This document shows, piece by piece, positions 35,401-47,400 of a stretch of 64,000 nt of DNA; position 1 is the first letter of the stretch; each line of letters opens with the position of its first letter. A program made the translations under genes and the position numbers. The notes under the pieces were generated by a model. The model had not been told where the DNA came from. It did not search any database and saw only the letters and a program-made list of their open reading frames with translations. Origin of the DNA: Bos javanicus (taxonomy: Eukaryota; Chordata; Mammalia; Artiodactyla; Bovidae). The stretch spans positions 50,900,698-50,964,697 of the forward strand of contig NC_083883.1 of NCBI RefSeq assembly GCF_032452875.1. Reading direction: 5' to 3'.

Positions 35401-38400
35401 ACCAGAGACTGACCCTAAAAGATGAAGATTACACAAGGTGAGATTTGTAGTTTTGCAGCTTTTGACTCCTCAATCCATGTAGGACAGAAAGTTGCCATTT
35501 TACTCACTTGAGATGTCATATGACAGAAACTAGGGATGAAAAAAGTAGTTGCAAAGTTAGAGGGGAAATCCTAAAAAGGAGAGAGCCACATTCAGGGAGG
35601 AAAAGAGATAAGACCCCAAATCCATGTATTGCTGTCCTTCATTGTTCAGTCACTAAGTCATGACCCCATGGACTACAGAACACCAGGCTTCCCTGTCCAT
35701 CACCAACTCCAAGAACCTGCTCAAACTCATGTCCACCCAGTCAGTGATGCCATCCAACCACCTCATCTTCTGTCATCCCCTTCTCCTCTTGCCTTCAATC
35801 TTTCCCAGCATCAGGGTCTTTTCCAGTGAGTCAGCTCTTCGCATCAGGTGACCAAAGTATTGGAGTTTCAGCTTCAGCATCTTCCAATGAATATTTAAGG
35901 TTAATCCTTTAAGAATGACTGGTTTGGTCTTCTTGAAAGGAGATTAAATCTGTATATTAAATCCACTTAAATCCTTGGCTGTCCACTGACCTGCACACAC
36001 AGGAGAGACTGGGTTGCCTGAAAAAGCAACAGCTGGAAGCTGCAAGAACTAAATGGGATTTTCAGCTGCTGCCCACTTTAGAAGACAGAATTTGGAGTTT
36101 GAACCTAGCCAGTTTCAGTTCAGTTCAGTCACTCAGTCGTGTCCGACTCTTCGCGACCCCATGGACCACAGCACGCCAGGCCTCCCTGTCCATCACCAAC
36201 TCCTGGACTCTACTCAAACTCATCTCCCATTGAGTCGGTGATGCCATCCAACTGTCTCATCCTCTGTCATCCCCTTCTCCTCCTGCCTTCAATCTTTCCC
36301 AGCATCAGGGTCTTTTCAAATAAGTCAGCTCTTCACATCAGGTAGCCAAAGTATTGGAGTTTCAGCTTCAACATCAGTCCTTCCAATGAACACTCATTGC
36401 CTGCTAAAACAAAATTCAATTCTCTTCAAAGAAACATAACTGAACCCAGAGTCTCTATAAAAAATCAACCAGATGTCTAGTGTACAATTTTTTAAATTAC
36501 TAAACATGCAAAGAAACAAAAATAAAAGGTGAGCCACAGTCAGGAGATAAAGAAGTCAACAGAAATTGACCCAGGGATTCCCTGGTGGCTCAGTGGTAAA
36601 GAACCCACCTGGCAATGCAGAAGACACAGGTTCAATCCCTGATCCAGGAAGATCCCGCATGCCTCAGAGCAACTAAGCCTGTGTGCCACAACTATTGAAC
36701 CTGTATTCTAGAGGCCAGGAACTGTCGGAGGGGCTCCCAGCCTCCTGACAGCCCTCATCCTCTTCATGCCGTGTCCTTGGCCACTGAGAGACTCCAGGGG
36801 CTTGGCATGAGATGCTTCAGAGGGTCCTCCACTGGAGGGTTGGAGTCTACAGGTGGCTCCCCTGGAGGACATGGCCCAACAGACAGACCAACGCCTCTGT
36901 TCTCTCCCCAGGTGAGCGTCTGGCCACCCTGTTGGTCACCCGCGCTGCAGCGACCTTTTTCTTAGACAGCGGGGCCCAAGACCTGCTTCGGGACCTGCAC
37001 TGGGCCTTCCGCGAGAGCCCCTCGGGGGCTCGGAGGCAGTTCGAGGCCGTGCTCTCCGCCGGGGACCGGGAGCGCTTGCACGCCCAAGTGCAGGAGGCTG
37101 CGGACCTGGGCTTCTCCCACTTCCAGGAGACCGTGAGGAGTCGCCCTGAGCTCCGCGAGGACTCTGGCCGTGAGCTGCTGGTTCCGGTGACCCGCGCGCT
37201 CCGGGTCCTGTGTCGGGTCGCCCCGCCCGGGGCGCGCCCGGCACTGGGCGCCCGACTGGCCGAGTGCCTGCTGCTGGCAGGGGACGCGGCGGGCGCCCGC
37301 GCGCTGTGCGAGCGCTTGCTGCGGCCCTCGCGCACCCCGGACCGCGCCGGGGACCGCGCGCCCCTGATGGCGCTGCGCGGCTTCTGCGCGCTACACTCTG
37401 GCGACTCAGGGAGCGCTCAGGAGGACTTCCAGGCGGTGGTGGAGCTGGGACCGCCGCACCTGAGCGGCTGCGTGCGCGCCCTGTGCGGCCGCGGGCTGCT
37501 GCGAGTGCTGGCGGGCAGCGCCTTCCTGGGCGCACTGGACTACGTTACCGCCTGCCGCCTAGGCCCCGAGGAAACTCTGCTCGTCACCAAGACCTACGTG
37601 CCCTGGAACCAACGGGGGTTGCTCCTGACCGTGCTACGCGAGGAGGGCCGCAAGATGCTGCAGGGAAGGCCAGAGCCACGACCCAAGAGCTGGCGGGGCC
37701 GCCGGACTAAGGCCGCGGAGACAGACAGCCGCGCTGTGCAGGAAGGGTAAACACTAGCCCCGCACACCCACCTGGGGCTGAGGCTTCATTCTGGTCTGCT
37801 CCAAGGTAGTCGGGGTGTGTGCAGTACTAATTTATAGATGAGCAAACAGAGGCAGAGAGTTGCTGGGTGATTTCCCTAAGGCACTGGTCGGGGGTTTAGT
37901 CCTGGGGCCCAGATCTTGGATCCTTGGTCCCAAAGGGCAGATACATTATGCACTTAGAAAATCAGAAACTCAAAAATGGAAATGAAAAAAACGGAGCTTA
38001 CCCAGCATCACACTGTTTGCATTCCCTTGTTTCTCTTTGTCCATATAAAATAGAGTTCACAAAACTGAATTTGTGCTCAATATGCAAATATAACCCACGT
38101 TTTTACTCACTGGATCATGAACATTTCTTCTGCTGCTACTTACCTTTCTCAGACAGCCTGGTAGCTCATCCTGTGAACACCCCATCAGGGCTTCGGGTAT
38201 TCCCAGCTCCTCTGCTCTTAGTTATAATGCTACCCAGGTAACATCCAGTCTTGGACTAGTCTGCCCTAAAGATTCAACAGAAGCTGAGCTCTGGGGTCAG
38301 AGGGCACAGCTCCCTCTGAGGCCCTTGACCTTGGAGCTGTCCACCTGCCAATCATGCCACACGCTCCAGCCCTGATGCTCCTTCTGCAAGTTTTTTCAGC

Positions 38401-41400
38401 AGCCCAGTAGGTAAACCTGCAGATGTTTTGATTGGCATTTCTCTGGTTGCTGGGAGGTGGTGAGAAGGTATTTTAGCAAAACTAACAACACTGAGCTGGG
38501 GGGCCCCTGGTGTGTTTGATGTCAGCATCCTCATCCCTACACCACACACACACACACACAGACACACACACACACACACACACTGGCTTCTTCGGCCCCA
38601 GTTCCTTCAATTGCATTGCTTTATTTGCTGGTAAGGAGGAATTTTCTTGTAGGAGATTTGGGGCCCTTTATATCTGTTCTCTTGCTGCTACTACTAAGTC
38701 GCTTCAGTCGTGTCCGACTCTGTGCAACCCCATAGACCGGCAGCCCACCAGGCTTCCCCGTCCCTGGGATTCTCCAGGCAAGAACACTGGAGTGGGTTGC
38801 CATTTCCTTCTCCAATGCATTAAAGTGAAAAGTGAAAGTGAAGTCACTCAGTCATGTCCAACTCTAGCGACCCCATGGACTGCAGTCTACCAGGCTCCTC
38901 CATCCATGGGATTTTCCAGGCAAGAGTACTGGAGTGGGGTGCCATTGTTGTCTTGGGGACCGTCAATTCCAGGCTCCAGCTGTGTCCCAGTAGGAGCTCA
39001 AGCTCATTCCCAAGAGGGCCCCGGGGTCATTCCAAGTGCCGCCTGTGCGTTATCTAGCTCTGCAGACCACACACCTGAGCCCTGCAAGCCCAACACTGTT
39101 ACCTGTTTTTGCAGAAAAGAAAACTGGGGCAGAGTGGGCTGGGGGTCAGCATACAGCCTCACTTCCTCATCTGTGAAATGCCTGCCCCATAGGCCGGGAG
39201 AGGGTCAGAAAGGGCAGCTCCGGGCTCTGCGGCCAGTGAGCAGGCACCCTCCAGCAGAAACCTGGTCTCTGAGATGCAGCAGGAAGGGAGCTGCCTGTAC
39301 AAGGTGCAGGAAGTAGGATTTGCCTGCAGCCCACCTCCTGGGCAGATGGAAGAGGTATAGGGAAGGGTCAGCTCTCCCCCAGCTGCTCTCTCCACAGGGA
39401 TGCCCACGGCGTGCACCAGCTGGCCACGCTTCTGATGGAACTGGACACGGAGGATGAGGTTTCGCGCCTCCTGGCAGCTGACGCCCTGTATCGCCTCGGC
39501 CGCCTGGACGACGCCCACAAGGCCCTGCTGGCGGCCCTCTCCCGGAGGCCTCAGGCGGCCCCTGTGCTGGCGCGGCTGGCCCTGCTGCAGCTCCGGAGGG
39601 GATTCTCCTACGATGCCAACCAGGTGAGAGGGCCCCGGCAGGCCACAGCAGGGCAGCTCGACACAGGGCACAGTGCTGTGGAGGGCACCAGGCCCCCACT
39701 GGCCCCTCGTTGAACACCCTGCACCCAGACTTGTCCCAGCCCCAGCTTGTCCCAGGCACAGCTTGTCTCAGCCCCAGTTTTGCCACCTCCAGCAGGTCCT
39801 CATCTCTCTGACCCTCAGTCTCCTCAACTGTACCCTGGCCTTTCAGGTTCTCATGAGAATTAGCTGCAGGAGGTACCCCAAGGCCCAGCCGACCTCCATC
39901 ATGCAGTAGCGCTCTGTATTTGCTTTTGTTGTTATGAAGAAAAAGCCATGAGCTGAGTGTCAGCGGAGCTTAGTCCCAAATCTCCCAAGTAAACTAGGCT
40001 TGCTGGTGACCCTGTCCCAGGGTGGAGGAGCCCCCAGACTCTCCAGCCCTGCTCTCTTCCCTCGGAGACCACTCTACTCCCAGGAGCGGTGTGACTTCGC
40101 CTCCCTCAGGTCCTGTGAGGGCAGAAGATCATGTTCCCAGGGAAGAGATGTCAGACTTTGGGGCAAGGCTGTGGAACCTGTCAGCCTCCTTCTTCCACTC
40201 TGGCCTGTTTTGGGCTCTGGTCGCCCTGAGTTGGGCCGTAAGGGTGGGAGGGAAGGATGCCCTGGTCCTGCCTGTCCTGCGCTGGGACCGGCGTCCACAC
40301 ATGTGCAGGAGGCAGGGGCAGCACCGGGTGGGTTTCTGTGAAGTTATGTCCTGCCCCCTCCCTACGCACTCCGCCCAGAGCAGGGACAGGTCCCAGGATC
40401 CCTCCTGGGGCCTTCTGAAGGACTCCCCGGGCCTCTGTCACTTTATTAGTTTGAAAGCCCGCTTTCCCTGAAGTTCTCAGACCTGCCGTGCGCAGGTCCG
40501 TAAGGCCAGATCTCTGCCTGCCGGTCATGGAGGAGGAGGCGCGGCTTGAGGAGGCTAAGACCACCACCCCTCCTCACCACCACCCCCACCCCAGCCCGAA
40601 GTCCCTCCCCCGAGAGCCACGCCCCCATGAGCCACACCTTTGCCTGCCACGCCCCTGCAAGCCGCCTCCCTGAGCCACTCCCCTACGCGGAGGATAGGGG
40701 TGGAGCTGTCTGGGCGGGCCTCAGACAGGACCCAGTGGTGACACCCCTTCCCTTGTAGCTGGTGAAAAAGGTGGTCCAGTCCGGGGACACGGCCTGCCTC
40801 CAGTCCACCCTGGCCGTCTTCTGTCACGAGGACAGGCAGCTGCTCTGGGGCCACTGCCACGCGAGGGCCCTGGCCATCCTGCGGGCACGACCGGGAGGGG
40901 CCGAGGGCGGGGCCCACACCAGGGAGGCCATCGCCTACCTCTCTCTGGCCATCTTTGCCTCAGGTAAGAGCCTCCCGGCCCCCTCCTCCCACCCCCATCC
41001 TGCCAGGTACCTGGGGATAAGGGGAGCCTGTGCCGTGTGGAGAAGGGGTGTTGTCAGGCACCAGCGGTCTGAGCACATACTTGGTTCACAGGTGTTTCAT
41101 GACTCCTGGTCACCTTCATGCTAAGGCCTAGGAGAAGGCCCAGCCAGCTGGGGCCTGAGCTGGGACCCTCCCCTGTATCCTGGGCTCCATACCACACATC
41201 CAGGCCCTGAGGGTAGGGGGACCAGGCTGGCACTTTCACGCCTGCAGCCATTCCATGACCAGCTGCTCGGATCCACCTCCCCTCATCTCACCTCAGATGC
41301 AGCTGCAGTGCCCCCTCTTCTAGGAAGTCCCCTCGGACTGTCCACCAACTCTCCCAGATACCACCTATCTGGGTTGGGCTCCCAGAGCCAGGCTATGTTC

Positions 41401-44400
41401 CACAGCCAGGGTCCCCAGGCCAATCAGACTGCTCGCCAGAGTGTCTTGGTGTGCAGCAGTCTGTGAGCTCCCCAGGTGACCCCAGAGCTGGCGCACCCTT
41501 TCCCCAACCCTTTGGGCACCAGGGTGGGTGCAGAAACTGCTGGGTGAGGGCACACACGCTGAACCTGGCCGTGCCTGGCAGAGGTCACATTCTGATGCCA
41601 TGCCCCCTTCCTTCAGGAAATCAGGCCACTGAGTCCCTGCTTGCCCGAGCCCACTGTTATGGCTTCCTGGGCCAGAAGAAGACGGCCATGTTCGACTTCA
41701 CCTCCGTGCTGAGGACTGAGCCGGGGAACGCACAGGCGCTGTGCGGCCGGGCACTCCTGCACCTGGCCTTGGATAAGCAGAAGGTACCAGCCCCACGCTC
41801 CCCACTTGGGACAGGGCAGGTGGTGGTACTCAGGAGAGGCACTGCCCTCCTTCTCAGCCCCCCAGGAGAGAGGACGCAGAGCCAGGCATCGAGTGTGACA
41901 CATGCATCAAAACCCCGCCCGCTCTGGGGCTCCCGGAGCCTCACCATCACATCCATGGTTTCAGGTAGCCTGTCGCTCTCATCTGAAGAGTCCCTGTGCT
42001 CCCAGCATCCATCAGTGTGGATAGATATGCAAGGCCTCGGGCTTACTGGGGGATCCCACCTTAGAGTAAAGACACCTTGGCTGCCTCTTGGGTGCCACCC
42101 TCAGCTGTCTATACAGGACCTGTGGTTTCGGGTTGTTGGCTTGCAGGGGCAGGGGTGGGAGGTAGTCCATTGCCAGGCCCAGGGCAGGTACTTTCCACAG
42201 AGAAGCTGTGTTCAGAGGCAGCCACAGCCAAACAGCCCTGGACAAGGGCACTTTGCAGCCAAGAGCGATGTCATGGGTGAGAAACTGAAACCAACTGTCT
42301 GCTCTGATGCTTCGCTGGGTCAAAGTACACCCAGAGGTAACCAGCCTGCCAGGTTTCTGAATTCCTTAAGGACTGGAGTCCCAGAAGACAAGGAAAAGTG
42401 ATCCATACAAGATACCACTGGAATGAGAGCATCTGCAGACGGTGCTTCTGCCTGCCAGGGTATCGCGTTTCCCCCGAGGCCACTGGCACCTGGTGTCTGT
42501 TCCAGCCTGGGCACGCACGTGTGGTTGGGAACCCAGCCCTCTGCAGGGCCCTTCCTGTGCTGGGAAAGCACCTGTGTTCTCAGAGACGGGATTCAGCCAG
42601 GAGGCGGACCCCTGGAACCGCGCCCCTGGGTGCTCCCAGCATGCCACCAGCTCCTCTGAGAGGTGCCTCAGAAACATCTCTAAGCAGAGGCTACCCCACC
42701 TTGTACCCCCGGACTTCCTCCTCCTGGAGACGGGCTGAGGCCAAGTGCCCACAAGCCCTCCAGCCTTTCACTGAGAGAGAAGCTCTGAGTCAGCCTGCGA
42801 GGGTCCAGAATCCAGAACCCTTCTCCCCTACCTCTAACTTTCTGACCAAATCCTGCAACATCTCTGAGCTTTGTTTCAACATCAGTAAAATGGGGGCAGG
42901 GGGTGCTTGTTCAAGGTCATCAGATCCTCAGCCGTGAGGTAGAAGTGCTTATTCAAGGCTGTCAGATACTCAGCCTGGTGCATGCGAGTATGCTCAGCCA
43001 TGTCCAACTCTTTGAGACCACGTGGACTATAGTCTGCCAGGTTCCTCTGTTCATGGAATTTTCCAAGCAAGAATACTGGAGTGGGTTGCCATATCCTACT
43101 CCAGGGGACCTTCCTGACCCAGGGGTCAAATCCACATCTCTTGCCTCTCCTGCATTGGCAGGTAGATTCCTTACAACTGCACCCCCTGGGAAGCCCCATT
43201 CAGCCTGGTGCCTGGTCCTCAGTGAGGGCTCCATGGGTGGTAGCTGGAATTCCCATGAGCCAGCACAGAATTGGACTTTTTCCTTGCAAAGGTAACCAGC
43301 CAGTAGGTTTGCCACTGGCCAGCACCAGGGTCAGGTAGGATCCAGGTCATGGTCTAGGGAGGATTAGAGAGGACCATACTTTCATCCAGCCATCTAAGGA
43401 CTCTGTCTCTCTAAGACCTTGTCCCCCACACACGTGCTCCAGGAGAACTCCATTTCTGGACTTTTAAAGTGTGTGGCTAGAAGGGGTAATAGATACTGGG
43501 CTTCTGAAAACAAAATACCTACATAAAATACATGACAACTGTCTTCAGGCCCTGGACAACAGACAGTGAAGACCTGCCATCCCTGAGAGATGGGAAACCA
43601 CAAAAGGGGAGCCCCAGGGGAGCCCCACAATAACCTGACTTTCTGCCTGGGGAGCCTTTCCTGTTACTCACCAGGAGGTGGGGCAGTCGGCTTGCTGAGC
43701 TGAGGAGGCAGAGCCTGGGATTCCTGGCTGGTGCAGTAGCTAAAATTTGCAACGAAGGGCAATGGAGAAACTGGGGCTATGCAGAGGGGCGAAGTCTTCA
43801 TGGGATTCCAGGTGGGTTCTTGTCTGAACTGATCTGCACATGCGGGGGCCCCACAGAGCTCACAGGTGGCAGGAGATGTTGGAATCCTGACCCCACCAGA
43901 GTAGAGACTTTTCTGAATACCTTAGGCACTCAGCTGAGACCATGTCCTAAGTAAAGGTCATGTTTTTAGTCACTGCAGTCACATCCGACTCTTGTGACCC
44001 AATGAATTGTGGCCCGCCAGGCTCTTCTGTCCATGGGATTTCCCAGGTGAGAATACTGGAGTGGGTTGCCATTTCCTTCTTCAGGAGACCTTCCCAACCC
44101 AGGGATCGAATCAATGTCTCCTGCTTGACAGGCAGATTTTTTTACCACTGAGCCACGAGGGAGGCCAAGTCAAGGTCATATTTTAGGACTAAGTTCAAAA
44201 TTGAAATGGATCTGCCCTCACAAGGAACAAAACCAAATCTAACAGAAACAAAATGAGCCACCAGAATAAAACACAACCTCCGTTATGAGACGGTGACATA
44301 GTCCAGACTCTACCATGTACTATCCACAACTTCCAGGCCCAAATCAAAAAACTGCTGAACACACAGAGAACCAGGAAATGTGACCAATAATCAGAAAACT

Positions 44401-47400
44401 AAGTACTCAATAGAAACAGAACTTGAGATGGTGCAAATGTTGAAACTAATAGCTGCTGCTGCTGCTAAGTCACTTCAGTCGTGTCCGACTCTGTGCAACC
44501 CCATAGACGGCAGCCCACCAGGCTCCCTCATCCCTGGGATTCTCCAGGCAAGAACACTGGAGTGGGTTGCCATTTCCTTCTCCAATGCATGAAAGTGAAA
44601 AGTGAAAGGGAAGTCGCTCAGTCCTGTCCGACTCTTCGAGACCCCATGGACTGCAGCCTACCAGGCTCCTCTGCCCATGGGATTTTCCAGGCAAGAGTAC
44701 TGCAGTGGGGTGCCATTGCCTTCTCCTGAAATTAATAGATAAGGGTGTTAAAACAGGGATTATAAACATGTGAAGAACATCAAGGAAAATTTTTCATAAT
44801 GAATGAACAGATGAAAAATCGTAGCAGAGAAACAGAAACTATAGAGAAGAATCAAGTAGAAATTCTGGAGCTGAAAGGTGTATCTAAAATTTTTAATTTA
44901 CCAGATGGGCCTAACAGCTGGTTGGAAACTGCCAAAGAAAAGGTTGGTAAAGTTAAGGATGGATCCGTAGAAATTATCCAGTCTGAAGAACAGAGTGGGG
45001 GAAACGATTTTCTTCTTAATGAAGGGAGCTTCAGTGACCTCTGGGATGATACCAAGAAGTCCAACATATGTATAACTATAGTCCCAGAGGAGAAACAATG
45101 GGACAAATATGTGTGCATGTATTTATATTAATATATGTATATGTTGTTGTAAAAGTATTTGAAGAAATAATGCCCAAAAATTTTACAAGAAGCTCAACAA
45201 ATCCCAAGATGACAAACACAAAGCAGAACCACGCTTGGGCACCCCTTGATCACATTTCTGAAAACAAAAGATAAACAGAACATACTCAAGGCAGCCAGAG
45301 AGAAAAAGAAATATTACATATAGTAGAACAACAGTAACAGTCCAACTCAATGGACGTGACTTTGAGCAAACTCAACGAGATGAAGGACAGGGAAGCCTGG
45401 CGTGCTGCAGGCCGTGGGGTTGCAGAGTCGGAGACAACTGAGCAACAGAAAAGCAGTGTGAGCAATGACTGACTTCTCATGGAAACGGTGGAAGCCAGAA
45501 GACGATGCTATGCCATTTCTAGAGACACATTTTGTACCTATGGCTTCCCAGGTGACTCAGTGGCCAATGCAGGAAACACAGGAAACACAGGTTCAATCCC
45601 TGGGTCGAGAAGATCCCCTGGAGGAAGAAGTGGAAGCCCACTCCAGTATTCTTGCCTGAAAAACCCCATGGACAGAGCAGCCTGGCTGGCGACACTGTCC
45701 ATAGGGTCAAAAGAATCGGACATGACTGAGCAACTGAGCAAGCAACTTTGTAACCTATAGGACAACAGCTAGAAAGTGTTAAAGAGAGGCAGAGTTTCTT
45801 GTTTTGTTGTGTTGTGTTTTTGTTTTGGCCACAGCGCAGCTTGCAGGATCATAGTTCCCTGACCAGAGATCAAACTTGTGCCCCCTGAAGTAGAATGTAG
45901 AGTCCTAACCTCAGGGCAGTCAGGGAATTCCCAAAAAGAGCAGAGTGAAGTGGTTAAAGGAGGAACTAAAATAAAATAATAAACCTTTTCAGTTAACCTA
46001 AAAGAAGGTAGAAAAGGAAGGGGAAAGACATCAAAGTACAAAGAAAAGGACAAGTAGAAAACCAACAGGAGGATGGACTGGAGGGCGGTTTCATGGCTCT
46101 GGACTCTTGACCAGGTCAGAGGTCATATGCAAATGACTCACTGGGGTCAAGGCTCTCCTAAAGGGCCCAGCCTCACCGGACCTCATGTGCTTCCACAGCA
46201 CCATCAGGGCCTCCAGACTCCTCTTCCCCCCCTCACCTCCGAGCTACAGACTCAGCCCCTGGCCTCTGGCCCTTCTGCTGCCAGCCCAAACCCCACTCTG
46301 TGCCATAGCAGGTTCTTGATCAGCATGGCCCTTCTGGGGCTCCAGACCATCACCCCTGTCCAGAACTCTGATACCATTGCTGTAACTTCGCCACCTGCTG
46401 CCTTGACAGCTCACCCTACAGGCCCTCCTGTTGACTGACCCTCACCCCATGGTGAAAGGGCAGGGACCGGGCCATCTGCCCGTTCTGGTGTCCCCAACAC
46501 TAGGGCACCGAGAGGAACACAAATATGGGATGACTTCTGCCACCCACCCTGCCCTCCTCCCCTTGCAGGAGGCTGTGGACGACATCCTCTCTGCTCTGAG
46601 GCTCAGCCCGAAAACTGCAGTTCCCGAGATCCGCTCTCTGAAGCCAGAAGCCCAGGCCCTCATCACCCAGAGCCTCTCCTCCCGCTGCCGGGCCCTCCTG
46701 AGTCAGCTGCCGGACACAGGGGCCCGCCTCAGTGACAAGGACGCCCAGAACCTCCTGGCTGCGGGGAAGGCACTGATTGAAATTGATGCCAGGCAGCCCC
46801 TCTGGCACATGCTCCTGGCAGATGCGCTCGCTGCGGTGGGTATGTGTCTGTCCAGACATGGGACGTGAGCATCGTCCCTACTCCTCCCATCCTGAACTCT
46901 TTCCTGTAAAATGGGAGAAAGAGACCCTGGACTCAGTGGCGTCTAAGGTACCTCCCACCCTGAGTCCCAGAACTTGTGCCCTGTTCCCATGTGGGTCCCC
47001 TGTGCAGCTTTGTCCACTGGGAGATGAGATGAAGCCATGATGTGGGGTTTTGTGAAAGGCTCAGATGCTTAGGCCTCCTCTTTAATTCATGCATTTATTC
47101 AGAAGTTTACAGACTGCCCGGTTCTGGGCGAGACTGTATTAGGCCCACATGTACCAAAACATTGGTCTTTACTGCAAAATCCTGAGAATATTTCAGCGCT
47201 AAATTGAACAGGGAGCTCTCTCTGCAACCTGCATTTCCCTGGCATGTCATCATCACTTCCAAGCCTGTGAGGTACCCCCACCAAGGCCTTTGGGGACCCC
47301 AGAGGCTGCTCTGATCCCATGCAGCCCTACTCAGGAGAGACAGCAGGTCCTTGGAGTGACCATGGTGAGGGAACTCCAAGGCCTACTGCTCCACCTGGGG

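Larger units (their letters stand above)
29478..36911. other. TTC34: TTC34 intron 1
   Basis: Intron with a G-quadruplex motif near 30.12 kb, an ancient-repeat-like patch at 29.56-29.76 kb, an MLT1-like end near 33.0-33.1 kb, and a dense stack of SINE, BovB and L1 copies from 31.2 to 36.7 kb listed separately. Confidence 0.8.
37747..39397. other. TTC34: TTC34 intron 2
   Basis: Contains a (CA)n microsatellite (38543-38583) and an inverted Bov-A2; the rest is unassigned. Confidence 0.8.
44200..46070 (+). mobile_element. L1 remnant (5' region, ORF1 and start of ORF2) carrying nested SINEs
   Basis: Diverged L1 sequence in order: GAAATTCTGGAGCTGAAAGG, the GACCTCTGGGATGATACCAA region, CAAGGCAGCCAGAGAGAAA and CCTAAAAGAAGGTAGAAAAG. 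Frames are broken. At least four SINE copies interrupt it. Confidence 0.7.
41784..46568. other. TTC34: TTC34 intron 5
   Basis: First 1 kb is single-copy-looking with a MIR-like patch near 42.85 kb; the remainder is SINEs and an L1 remnant listed separately, then about 0.5 kb of unassigned sequence before exon 6. Confidence 0.8.

Noticed and set aside
36936..37535. 199-codon antisense open frame over TTC34 exon 2
   Set aside because: Arg/Pro/Ala-rich shadow of a very GC-rich coding exon; no independent promoter, splice or family signal.
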